The translations under genes and the position numbers were made by a program. Source: Nitrobacter sp035546855 (GTDB lineage Bacteria; Pseudomonadota; Alphaproteobacteria; Rhizobiales; Xanthobacteraceae). From it: a stretch of DNA of 64,000 nt. The DNA lies in NCBI GenBank assembly GCA_035546855.1, contig DASZVY010000088.1, forward strand, positions 8,043-72,042, read 5' to 3'. The notes under the pieces were generated by a model. That model saw only the letters and a list, made by a program, of their open reading frames with translations. It did no database searches and had not been told where the DNA came from. Below are positions 25,532 through 32,990 of the stretch, in pieces (the stretch's first letter is position 1; every line of letters begins with the position of its first letter).

Positions 25532-26251
25532 TCAAGCGTGCTGAAAGCCGAGATAGCTCGCCACCACCTGCTGGTTGCTGGCGACCTCGGCGGCTGCGCC
25601 GCTCAGCACGAACTCGCCGAGCTCCATCACATAGGCGCGGTCGGCGATCTTCAGCGCGGCCTGCGCGTTCTGCTCGACCAGCAGCACCGAGACACCGGCC
25701 GCGCGCAACTCGCCAACCGTGCGGAAGATATCCGCGACGATCAGCGGCGCGAGGCCGAGGCTCGGCTCGTCGAGCATCAGCAGCTTCGGCGTGCCCATCA
25801 GCGCGCGGCCCATGGCGAGCATCTGCTGTTCGCCGCCCGACAGGGTGCCCGCAAGCTGCCAGCGCCGCTCCTTCAGCTTCGGAAACAGCGCATAGACCCG
25901 CTCGAACGACCGCGCGGCGGCGGCGGAATCGATCCGGAACGCGCCCAGCAGCAGGTTGTCCTCGACGGTCATGGTGCCGAACAGCTCGCGATGCTCGGGC
26001 ACCAGCGACAGTCCGGCGGCGACGCGATCCTCGATATCGAGCCGGGTCATGTCCTCCCCGCCGAAGGTCACGCGTCCTTTCAGCGGCAGGATACCCATGA
26101 TCGCGTTGAGCAGTGTGGTCTTGCCGGCGCCGTTGGCGCCGACGATAGTGACGATCTCGTTGGGGCGCACGTCGAGCGACACCGACCGCACGGCTTCGAC
26201 CTTGCCGTAGGAAATGTGGACGTCGGCGACGGCGAGGAGCGGGGAGGTCAT
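25532..26251 (-). CDS. livF: Branched-chain-type ABC transporter ATP-binding protein LivF
   Basis: A 239-residue ABC ATPase. Walker A is GANGAGKTT (near 37), the signature is LSGGEQQM and Walker B is LLMLDEPSLGLAP. ISYGKVEAVRSVSLDVRPNE at the start is typical of LivF. It overlaps the LivM-LivG fusion gene by four bases (ATGA) and closes the transporter operon. With the fused protein and LivH it would energise uptake for a solute-binding protein, most likely the one at 20868. Confidence 0.9.
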   Translation of the reverse strand: MTSPLLAVADVHISYGKVEAVRSVSLDVRPNEIVTIVGANGAGKTTLLNAIMGILPLKGRVTFGGEDMTRLDIEDRVAAGLSLVPEHRELFGTMTVEDNLLLGAFRIDSAAAARSFERVYALFPKLKERRWQLAGTLSGGEQQMLAMGRALMGTPKLLMLDEPSLGLAPLIVADIFRTVGELRAAGVSVLLVEQNAQAALKIADRAYVMELGEFVLSGAAAEVASNQQVVASYLGFQHA

Positions 26252-28017
26252 GCCACGGCTCCGAGGTAGGCCTTGATGACGTCGGGGTTGGTCTTGATCG
26301 CCGCCGGCGTTCCTTCAGCGATGCGCGTGCCGAAATCGAGCACCACGATGCGGTCGGCGAGATCCATCACAAAACCCATATCGTGCTCCACCAGCAGTAC
26401 CGACATGCCGCCGTCGCGCAACTGCCGCAGCAGCGCCGCGAGGCGCTGCTTCTCCATGTGCCGCAGGCCGGCGGCCGGTTCGTCGAGCAGGAGAAGCATC
26501 GGATCGGCGCAGAGCGCGCGCGCGATCTCGACGATGCGCTGCTGACCGAGCGAGAGGCTGCCCGCGAGCTGGTCGATCTGGTCGCCGAGTCCGACGCGCG
26601 CGATCTGGCGCGCGGCCTCCGCAAGCAGCCGCGCCTCGTCGGCGCGGTCGAGGCGCAGCATGCTGGATATCGCACTGGCGCGGCCGCGCAGATGGGCGCC
26701 GATGGCGACATTCTCCAGCACGGTCATGTCGGGCACCAGCTTGACGTGCTGGAAGGTGCGGGCGATCCCGAGCTGGGTGATGGCCTGCGGCGATGCGTCG
26801 GCAATCGGCTGGCCGGCGAACGAAACGGAGCCGCTGCTCGCCTTGAGCACGCCGGTGATGAGGTTGAAGGTCGTGCTCTTGCCGGCGCCGTTGGGGCCGA
26901 TCAGGGCGACAATCTCGCGCGACCCCACGTCGAAGCTGACGTTGTTGACGGCGGTGACGCCGCCGAACTGCTTGCGCGCGTTGTCGATGCGCAGCAGCGG
27001 ACCCGGCGGCGGCGCCGGGCGCGGCAGCGCCGGCAGGGCGACCGCGGTGTCGGGACGCCGGAACGGCGATTTGAGCGGCAGGCGCCCGGTCAGCCACGGC
27101 CACACGCCGCTCGGCGCGAACTGCACCAGCGCCACCAGCATGATGCCGAACACGATGATTTCGAGCTGTCCCTGGCCGCCGAAGATCAGCGGGAGGTAGC
27201 TTTGCAGCACCTCCTTGAGGATCACGACGATGGCCGCGCCGAGCACGCCGCCCCAGACATAGCCCGCGCCGCCGACCACGGCGATGAACAGATACTCGAT
27301 CCCGGCCTCCGCGCCGAACGGCGTCGGCGTCGCGGCGCGCTCGAAATGCGCGTAGAGCCAACCGGACAGTCCGGCAAGAACCGCGGCGTGGATGAACACC
27401 AGAAGTTTCGCCCGCGCGGTCTGCACGCCGAACGCCTCCGCCGCGACGTGGCCGCGCCGCAGCGCACGGATGCCGCGTCCGGTGCGCGAATCCAGCAGGT
27501 TCAGCGTCAGGATCGCGCACAGGATCACCGCGAACCAGATCGCATAGTAGATCGTGCCGGCATCGAGCATCCTGACCTGGCCGATCTGGAGCGGCGGGAT
27601 CCGCGTGATGCCGTCGTTGCGGCCGAGGATTTCCAACTTGCTGAACAGGTAGTAGAGCCCGATGCCCCAGGCGAGGGTGCCGAGCGGCAGGTAGTGGCCG
27701 GAGAGCCGGACCGTGACGACGCCGAGAATGACGGCGGCGATGCCGCTCACGATCAGCGATGCCGGAAGGCTGAGCCAAGGCGACAGGCCGTAGTGCGTGG
27801 TCAGCACCGCTGTCGTGTAGGCGCCGAAGCCGCAGAAGGCGGCTTGTCCGAATGAAGTGAGGCCGCCGACGCCCGTCAGCAGTACAAGTCCCATCGCCAC
27901 CAGCGCGGCGAGGCCGATGTTGTCGAGCAGGACGAGCCAGAACGGCGGCATGCCCGGAATCAGCGGAAGCACGGCCATGACCATGGCGTAGACGATGATG
28001 GACAGGCGTTGCGGCAT
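26248..28017 (-). CDS. livM: LivM permease fused to LivG ATPase
   Basis: A 589-residue protein joining two transporter subunits that are usually separate. Residues about 1-310 are a LivM-type permease (GLVLLTGVGGLTSFGQAAFC, SGHYLPLGTLAWGIGLYYL). A Pro-rich linker (about 322-340) follows. The rest is a LivG-type ATPase with Walker A GPNGAGKST, signature LSLGQQRIVEIARAL and Walker B LLLLDEPAAGL. The start is the ATG at 28017, five bases after the livH stop. The frame stays open far upstream through livH, but that part is not coding. Such fusions are known in some rhizobial liv systems. Confidence 0.9.
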   Translation of the reverse strand: MPQRLSIIVYAMVMAVLPLIPGMPPFWLVLLDNIGLAALVAMGLVLLTGVGGLTSFGQAAFCGFGAYTTAVLTTHYGLSPWLSLPASLIVSGIAAVILGVVTVRLSGHYLPLGTLAWGIGLYYLFSKLEILGRNDGITRIPPLQIGQVRMLDAGTIYYAIWFAVILCAILTLNLLDSRTGRGIRALRRGHVAAEAFGVQTARAKLLVFIHAAVLAGLSGWLYAHFERAATPTPFGAEAGIEYLFIAVVGGAGYVWGGVLGAAIVVILKEVLQSYLPLIFGGQGQLEIIVFGIMLVALVQFAPSGVWPWLTGRLPLKSPFRRPDTAVALPALPRPAPPPGPLLRIDNARKQFGGVTAVNNVSFDVGSREIVALIGPNGAGKSTTFNLITGVLKASSGSVSFAGQPIADASPQAITQLGIARTFQHVKLVPDMTVLENVAIGAHLRGRASAISSMLRLDRADEARLLAEAARQIARVGLGDQIDQLAGSLSLGQQRIVEIARALCADPMLLLLDEPAAGLRHMEKQRLAALLRQLRDGGMSVLLVEHDMGFVMDLADRIVVLDFGTRIAEGTPAAIKTNPDVIKAYLGAVA

Positions 28018-28022
28018 CGCGA

Positions 28023-29063
28023 TCAATCCTGTTCCTCCTCGACCTCGGGCGCCGCGAGCGAACGCAGCACAAGAACCGGAATGATCAGCGTGAAGACGAT
28101 GACCTCCTTGAATTCGCTGGCGTAGAACGAGGAGAACGACTCGACGATGCCGACCAGGATCGCCGCCGCCGCCGTCAGCGGATAGCTGACGAGGCCGCCG
28201 ATGATCGCTGCGACGAAGCCCTTCAGGCCGATCAGGAATCCCGTATCGTAATAGAGCGTCGTGATCGGGACGATCAAAATCCCCGACAGCGCACCGATCA
28301 GCGCCGCCAGCAGGAACGCCAGTTGCCCGGACAACGAGGTGCGGATGCCGACGAGGCGCGCGCCGAGCCGGTTGACCGCAGTCGCGCGCAGCGCCTTGCC
28401 GTAAACCGTATGGCCGAAGAACAGCCACAAGGCGACGATGAAGGCGACCGTGATGCCATAGACCGCAAGGCTCTGTCCGGTGAAGTTCAGCGGGCCGATC
28501 ATCAGCGCGCTGTTGGACATCGCCGGTCCGCGCAGGCCTTCCGCGCCGAAGAACACGAGGCCAAAACCCTGCATCGCGAGGTGGCAGCCGACCGAGGCGA
28601 TCAGCAACACCAGCACCGAGGTGTGGGCGATCGGCTGGAAGGCGAGGCGGTAGAGGAATATCCCGATCGCGGCGACGATCATCAGCGAGAGCGCGGTGTT
28701 GACCGGAATGGTGTTGTAGCGTCCGGCCAGCGCGTAGGTGAGCCCGAGGATGGCGAAGGGCATCACCACGTTGATCGAGAACGAGCGTGCGACAGCCCTG
28801 ATTCGAAGCGACCGGCGCGCCACGATCATGTCGAGGGCGAAGGCCGCGACGCCCATGACGACCGCGAGTTGCACGGTGCCTGGCACCTGACCGGTGGATA
28901 GCATGGCGTAGGTGAGCGCGCCGTAGGTGACGAATTCGCCCTGCGGGATCAGAATGACACGCGTGACGGCAAAGACGAGCACCAGCGCAAGGCCGAGCAG
29001 GGCATAGATGGCGCCGTTGGTAATGCCGTCCTGCAACAGGAACAGCAGGATCGTCGTGTTCAA
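28023..29063 (-). CDS. livH: Branched-chain-type ABC transporter permease LivH
   Basis: A 346-residue inner-membrane permease with about eight hydrophobic segments. DGITNGAIYALLGLALVLVF near the start and a PQGEFVTYGALTYAML block are LivH hallmarks. Most LivH proteins are near 290-300 residues, so this one is somewhat long, with extra sequence after helix 3 and a glutamate-rich C-terminal tail (EVEEEQD). It is the first gene of the transporter operon and is divergent from the MarR gene at 29251. Confidence 0.88.
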   Translation of the reverse strand: MNTTILLFLLQDGITNGAIYALLGLALVLVFAVTRVILIPQGEFVTYGALTYAMLSTGQVPGTVQLAVVMGVAAFALDMIVARRSLRIRAVARSFSINVVMPFAILGLTYALAGRYNTIPVNTALSLMIVAAIGIFLYRLAFQPIAHTSVLVLLIASVGCHLAMQGFGLVFFGAEGLRGPAMSNSALMIGPLNFTGQSLAVYGITVAFIVALWLFFGHTVYGKALRATAVNRLGARLVGIRTSLSGQLAFLLAALIGALSGILIVPITTLYYDTGFLIGLKGFVAAIIGGLVSYPLTAAAAILVGIVESFSSFYASEFKEVIVFTLIIPVLVLRSLAAPEVEEEQD

Positions 29064-29150
29064 GACCGGTATCCCCCCTCGGCGTCAATAGCGCCTGCCG
29101 GCCATCGCCGCAAACAGGACGGCCGTGTAAACAGCGGTTGAGCGCGCCGC

Positions 29151-29190
29151 GATTATTTGATATGTTTCATAACAATTATCAATTATAATC
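29151..29190. promoter_or_regulatory. AT-rich nested dyad in the livH/MarR divergent region
   Basis: Within an otherwise GC-rich region lie outer arms GATTAT/ATAATC (29151-29156, 29185-29190), inner arms TTGATA/TATCAA (29157-29162, 29177-29182) and a core TGTT-TCAT-AACA. The core, read as GTTATGAAACATATC on the minus strand, matches the dyad at 16667-16681 at 13 of 15 positions. It is the likely operator for both livH and the MarR gene. Confidence 0.65.
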
Positions 29191-29250
29191 TCAAGGGCGG
29201 CCCTCGCGAAGGGCCCCGGCTCAATCTACCGGGAGTGCGAAGCGCAGGCG

Positions 29251-29802
29251 ATGACCGTTTCCAAAACCACCGCGTCCAAAACCACCGCTTCCAAGGCGAT
29301 CGCTTCCAAGGCCATCGCGCCGGATTTGATCCGTACGATGCAGAGTAACGGCCGCGAGCCGGCCGCTGATGCCCTCCAGATGGGCGAACTGTCCGAACTG
29401 CTGGGCTATACCCTCAAGCGGGCACAGTTGAAGGTGTTCGACGACTTCATCCACTGCGTGGAGCCGCTGCAACTGACGCCGGCGCAGTTCTCGGTGCTGC
29501 TGCTGATCGATGCGAATCCCGGTCGCAATCAGACCGAGATCGCTAATACCCTCGGAATCCTGCGGCCGAATTTCGTGGCGATGCTCGACAGCCTCGAAAG
29601 CCGCGAGTTATGCGTACGGATGCGGTCGACCAATGACCGCCGTTCGCATGTGCTCGTGCTGACCGACAAGGGCCGAACCATCCTGGCGCGTGCGAAGAAA
29701 CTGATTGTCTCCCGGCATGAAGCCCGGCTCAACGAGGTGCTCGGACCGGAAAATCGCGCCGCGCTGCTGCGGATGCTCGACAAGCTCGCGCGGGATTTCT
29801 GA
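29251..29802 (+). CDS. MarR-family regulator, candidate CouR-like hydroxycinnamate repressor
   Basis: A 183-residue MarR protein. The winged helix is in LTPAQFSVLLLIDANPGRNQ, TEIANTLGILRPNFVAMLDSLE and MRSTNDRRSHVLVLTDKGR. The N-terminus holds a low-complexity run, two SKTTA units then two SKAIA units, encoded by a fourfold 15-bp tandem repeat at 29260-29319. In R. palustris a MarR protein (CouR) sits beside the coumarate transporter and represses CoA ligase and hydratase genes; this gene has the same setting. An ATG at 29338 would skip the repeat tract. Confidence 0.83.
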   Translation: MTVSKTTASKTTASKAIASKAIAPDLIRTMQSNGREPAADALQMGELSELLGYTLKRAQLKVFDDFIHCVEPLQLTPAQFSVLLLIDANPGRNQTEIANTLGILRPNFVAMLDSLESRELCVRMRSTNDRRSHVLVLTDKGRTILARAKKLIVSRHEARLNEVLGPENRAALLRMLDKLARDF

Positions 29803-29827
29803 CGCGTGGACGCCCTCAGCCTGGTCC

Positions 29828-29913
29828 GTCATGTCCGGCTTATGCCGGGCATCCACGCCTTGAATATTGCATATTCAGGAACGTGGCTCGCCGGAACAAG
29901 TCCGGCCATGACG
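29828..29913. repeat. GTCATGTCCGGC-type palindromic repeat
   Basis: Ends GTCATGTCCGGCTTATGCCGG and CCGGCCATGAC with a degenerate middle; same family as at 47938-48026 and 56593-56676. It lies in the 201-bp gap between the MarR gene and the convergent glycerate kinase gene. The rest of that gap holds nothing I recognise. Confidence 0.7.
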
Positions 29914-30003
29914 AAAGTGAAGGTGTTTCCCTTCAAAGTGAGCCGCCCTGGATTGCTCCGCGCGCAATGACTTGCAGGTTCGCGTTCCGTCAAAGCATGA
30001 AAG

Positions 30004-31296
30004 TCACCCGACGCGATCGACCAGGATCACGCGGATATCGTTGACGTTGGTCAGTGTCGGGCCGGTCACCAGCAGGTCGCCGGTGGCGTCAAAAAAAGCC
30101 GTTGCGTCGTTATTGGCAAGGTAGGCGGCGGGGTCGAGGCCGAGCCGCTGCATCGTCGCGAAGGTCGTGGCGTCGATCATGGCGCCGGCCGGATCGGTCG
30201 CGTCGCCGGCGCCGCCATCCGCCCCGTCGGTATCAGCCGCGAGCGCCGCGACGCCGGGCATGTCCTTCAGGTTTGCGGCGAGCGCCAGCGCGTATTCCTG
30301 GTTGGGGCCGCCACGGCCGTTGCCGCGCACGGTCACGGTGAGTTCGCCGCCCGACAGGATCGCGAGCTTGCGTCCGGCGGCGCGCGCGTCGCGGGCAAGC
30401 GTCGCATGAGCGGCCGCCACGTCGCGCGCCTCGCCTTCGAGGTCGGCGCCGAGATCGCATATCTCATAGCCGGCGTCCCTGGCGACCCTGATCGCCGCAT
30501 CGAGGGACGTCCTGGGGCGCGCGATGATCTGGAAACGCGCCCGGGCGAACGCGGCGTCACCCGGCTTGCAGCTTTCGTTGGCCGGATCGCTCAAGGCGCG
30601 GGCGACAGCGTCGTCGACCGCCAAGCCATAGCGCGTGAGCAGCGCGCGCGCGTCGGCGAGCGTGGTCGGGTCGGGTACGGTCGGACCTGAGGCAATGGCG
30701 CTCGGTTCGTCCCGCGGCACGTCGGAGACAGCGAGGGTGACGATCGCGCTGGCCCGTGCGCCGGCCCGCGCCAGCCGGCCTCCCTTGATGCGCGACAGGT
30801 GCTTGCGCACCGTGTTGATCTCACCGATCGGGGCGCCGGAACGCAGCAGCGCGCGGTTGACCTGCTGCTTCTGGGCGAAGGACACGCCGTCGACCGGGGC
30901 GATCCAGTTGGCTGAGCCGCCACCCGACAACAGCACCAGCAACAGGTCGTCCGGCGTCGCCGTTGCCGCGCGTTTCAGGCTGGCGTCCGCGCCGCGCAAG
31001 CCGGCCTCGTCGGGGACGGGATGACCGGCTTCGATCACCTCGATGCGGCGGGTCGGTACGCCATGGCCGTGACGGGTGGTCGCAAGCCCGGTGAGGCGGG
31101 ACGGATCGAGGCCGAGATCATCGAGATAGTGGCGCTCGGCGGCCGCGGCCATCGCGGCGGCGCCTTTTCCGGCGGCAAGGCAGATCACGCGGCCGTTGCC
31201 GGGCGGCGGCAGGTGCGCCGCAAGCATGCGGTCCGGGTGGGCGGCGGCGACGGCCGCATCGAAGATTGCGCGCAACAGCTTGCGGTGGTCGGTCAT
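30004..31296 (-). CDS. Glycerate 2-kinase (DUF4147/MOFRL family)
   Basis: A 430-residue glycerate kinase of the GckA/TtuD type, making 2-phosphoglycerate from glycerate and ATP. Conserved blocks are CLAAGKGAAAMAAAAERHY (near 38), GHPVPDEAGL, LLVLLSGGGSANWIAP, VRKHLSRIKGGRLAR and the C-terminal MOFRL segment with LAADTDGADGG and NNDATAFF. Older annotations call the same family hydroxypyruvate reductase. ATG at 31296. It lies downstream of the solute-binding protein genes but behind a terminator, so it probably has its own promoter. Confidence 0.9.
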   Translation of the reverse strand: MTDHRKLLRAIFDAAVAAAHPDRMLAAHLPPPGNGRVICLAAGKGAAAMAAAAERHYLDDLGLDPSRLTGLATTRHGHGVPTRRIEVIEAGHPVPDEAGLRGADASLKRAATATPDDLLLVLLSGGGSANWIAPVDGVSFAQKQQVNRALLRSGAPIGEINTVRKHLSRIKGGRLARAGARASAIVTLAVSDVPRDEPSAIASGPTVPDPTTLADARALLTRYGLAVDDAVARALSDPANESCKPGDAAFARARFQIIARPRTSLDAAIRVARDAGYEICDLGADLEGEARDVAAAHATLARDARAAGRKLAILSGGELTVTVRGNGRGGPNQEYALALAANLKDMPGVAALAADTDGADGGAGDATDPAGAMIDATTFATMQRLGLDPAAYLANNDATAFFDATGDLLVTGPTLTNVNDIRVILVDRVG

Positions 31297-31366
31297 CGTC
31301 GAGATCTTGCCAGGCGGAAAGGGATCAATCGTAAGGTCCGCAGTTATCGGTCAGTTCGGCCGACAA

Positions 31367-31399
31367 GAAAACCCCCGCGCATGCGGCGCGGGGGTTTTC
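31367..31399 (-). terminator. Rho-independent terminator of the last solute-binding protein gene
   Basis: GAAAACCCCCGCG, a seven-base loop, then CGCGGGGGTTTTC: a perfect 13-bp stem with A/T tracts on both sides. It lies 24 bp past the stop of the minus-strand gene and just before glycerate kinase transcription would begin. Confidence 0.87.
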
Positions 31400-31422
31400 A
31401 GGAGAGGGGCCGACAGACGGGG

Positions 31423-32652
31423 TCAGCCGCCGGCGTCAGCGCTGATGACGTCGCCGAACAGCTCCCACTTCTGGCCCTTGAACTTCATCAGCTTGAGCGA
31501 CGAAATCGGCGCGAAGTCGGTCGGGCTGGTGTTGATCTTGATGCCGGGCAACAGCGTGCCGATCTCGAAGTTCTTGAGGTTGGCGGCCTGCTTCATGACG
31601 TTGGCGCGGGTGAGATTGTCGCCGCACTGCTTGAGCACCTGCACCAGCGTGGAGGCGACGCTGTAGCCGACGACGGTGCCGCCGTCGAGCACGTTGCCTT
31701 CCGGAAAATACTTTTTCATGAAGGCGTAGAATCCGGCCATCCCTGCATCCTTGGCCCATTGCGGATCGGAAGCGTCCTTCAGGTACGCGGCCGAAATGAT
31801 GTTCTGCGCGTTCTCGTAGCCTGCCGGCTTGATCACGCTGCCGACGGACGCGGAGACGTTGTTAAGGAAGTGCGTCGGCTTCCATCCGATTTCGGCGATC
31901 TTCTTGATCGCCTGTGCGGCGAACTTCGGCGTGGTGATGTTGACAAAGACGTCGGCCCCGCTCGCCTTCAGCCTGACGATGTGGCTGTCGATGGTCGGCT
32001 CCGACAGCTCGTAGCTGTCCTGCGCGACGATCATGGTCTTGGCTTTCGCACCGAGACCGTCGAGCAGGCCTTTCAGGTAGTCCTTGCCGTAGTCGTCGTT
32101 CTGGTAGAGCACGGCGATCTTGGCATGTGGCATGTTCTTGAGGATGTACTTGGCGTAGATCTGGGTTTCGCTCTGGTAGCTCGGCTGCCAGCCCATGGTC
32201 CATGGGAAGTGCTTGGGATCGTTCCACTTGGTCGCGCCGGTGGCGATGAACAGTTGCGGCACCTTTTTCGCATTCATGTATTTCTGGATCGCCGTGTTCG
32301 GCGGCGTGCCGAGCGAGTTGAAGATCAGCAGCACTTCGTCGCTCTCGACCAGCTTGCGCGCCTGCTCCACGGTCTTCGGCGGGCTGTAGGCGTCGTCGTA
32401 GCTGATGAAGTTGATCTTGCGGCCGTTGATGCCGCCCTGTTCGTTGATCATCCTGAAGAAGGCGGCTTCGGTCTTGCCGATCACGCCGTAGGCCGACGCA
32501 GGCCCGCTATAGGGCATGATGTTGCCGACCTTGATTTCGGTATCGGTCGCTCCGGTGTCGTATTTCTTTTGCGCGAGCGCAGCGCCGCCTGTCGCTGCAA
32601 ACACGATAAGGGCGGCCGACATCGTCGCCAGCCGCATGGCTTTCATGGGCAT
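31423..32652 (-). CDS. ABC transporter solute-binding protein, paralogue 1 of 3
   Basis: A 409-residue periplasmic binding protein of the Leu/Ile/Val-type family. A signal peptide (to about residue 26, GGAALAQ) precedes KKYDTGATDTEIKVGNIMPY. It shares length and most sequence with the two following paralogues, for example SGPASAYGVIGKTE and YDDAYSPPKTVEQ. The ATG at 32652 has AGGGAGAACGAG upstream. With the livMHFG genes at 35.6-39 kb it forms one uptake system with alternative receptors. A dicarboxylate or fatty-acid ligand is inferred from the adjacent pim operon. Confidence 0.87.
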   Translation of the reverse strand: MPMKAMRLATMSAALIVFAATGGAALAQKKYDTGATDTEIKVGNIMPYSGPASAYGVIGKTEAAFFRMINEQGGINGRKINFISYDDAYSPPKTVEQARKLVESDEVLLIFNSLGTPPNTAIQKYMNAKKVPQLFIATGATKWNDPKHFPWTMGWQPSYQSETQIYAKYILKNMPHAKIAVLYQNDDYGKDYLKGLLDGLGAKAKTMIVAQDSYELSEPTIDSHIVRLKASGADVFVNITTPKFAAQAIKKIAEIGWKPTHFLNNVSASVGSVIKPAGYENAQNIISAAYLKDASDPQWAKDAGMAGFYAFMKKYFPEGNVLDGGTVVGYSVASTLVQVLKQCGDNLTRANVMKQAANLKNFEIGTLLPGIKINTSPTDFAPISSLKLMKFKGQKWELFGDVISADAGG

Positions 32653-32749
32653 CTCGTTCTCCCTGATTGCGATGTGAAATGTGTCGTATTTTCTTGGAGG
32701 CTCTGCGGCCTCGTTGAGCATTGAATACCGTTTTGCCCAGGCCAGCAAT

Positions 32750-32783
32750 GAAAAAGCCCCCGGCGAGGGAATCGCCGGAGGCC
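32750..32783 (-). terminator. Rho-independent terminator downstream of paralogue 2
   Basis: On the minus strand GCCTCCGGCGA, a short loop, TCGCCGGGGGC, then TTTTT. It ends the transcript of the gene at 32988-34217 after a long 3' leader containing a large palindrome. Confidence 0.75.
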
Positions 32784-32833
32784 CGTTTATTTTTGCAAGT
32801 GCGTAATGGGCGAAGGCTGGAGTCCTGCCGACC

Positions 32834-32990
32834 CTAGAGCGGGATGAGTTTAGGTTCGACCAGCCTTTTCCACGTCATTGCGAGGAGCGCAAGCGACGAA
32901 GCAATCCAGGTCTTTCTCTGTGGCCCTGGATTGCTTCGCTTCGCTCGCAATGACGGCGTGGTTGGTTCAACCTAACTTCATCCTGCTCTA
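32834..32990. repeat. Nested palindromic element ending at a stop codon
   Basis: Most of the 335-bp gap 32653-32987 is this element plus the terminator. The outer arms CTAGAGCGGGATGAGTTTAG and CTAACTTCATCCTGCTCTAG pair imperfectly over about 30 bp. They enclose the inner pair ATTGCGAGGAGCGCAAGCGA and TTCGCTTCGCTCGCAATGAC. The right end contains the stop codon of the solute-binding protein gene. Confidence 0.75.

Noticed and set aside
28018..29088. Upstream extension of the LivM-LivG frame
   Set aside because: It runs through livH in another frame and is low-complexity; the permease starts at the ATG at 28017.
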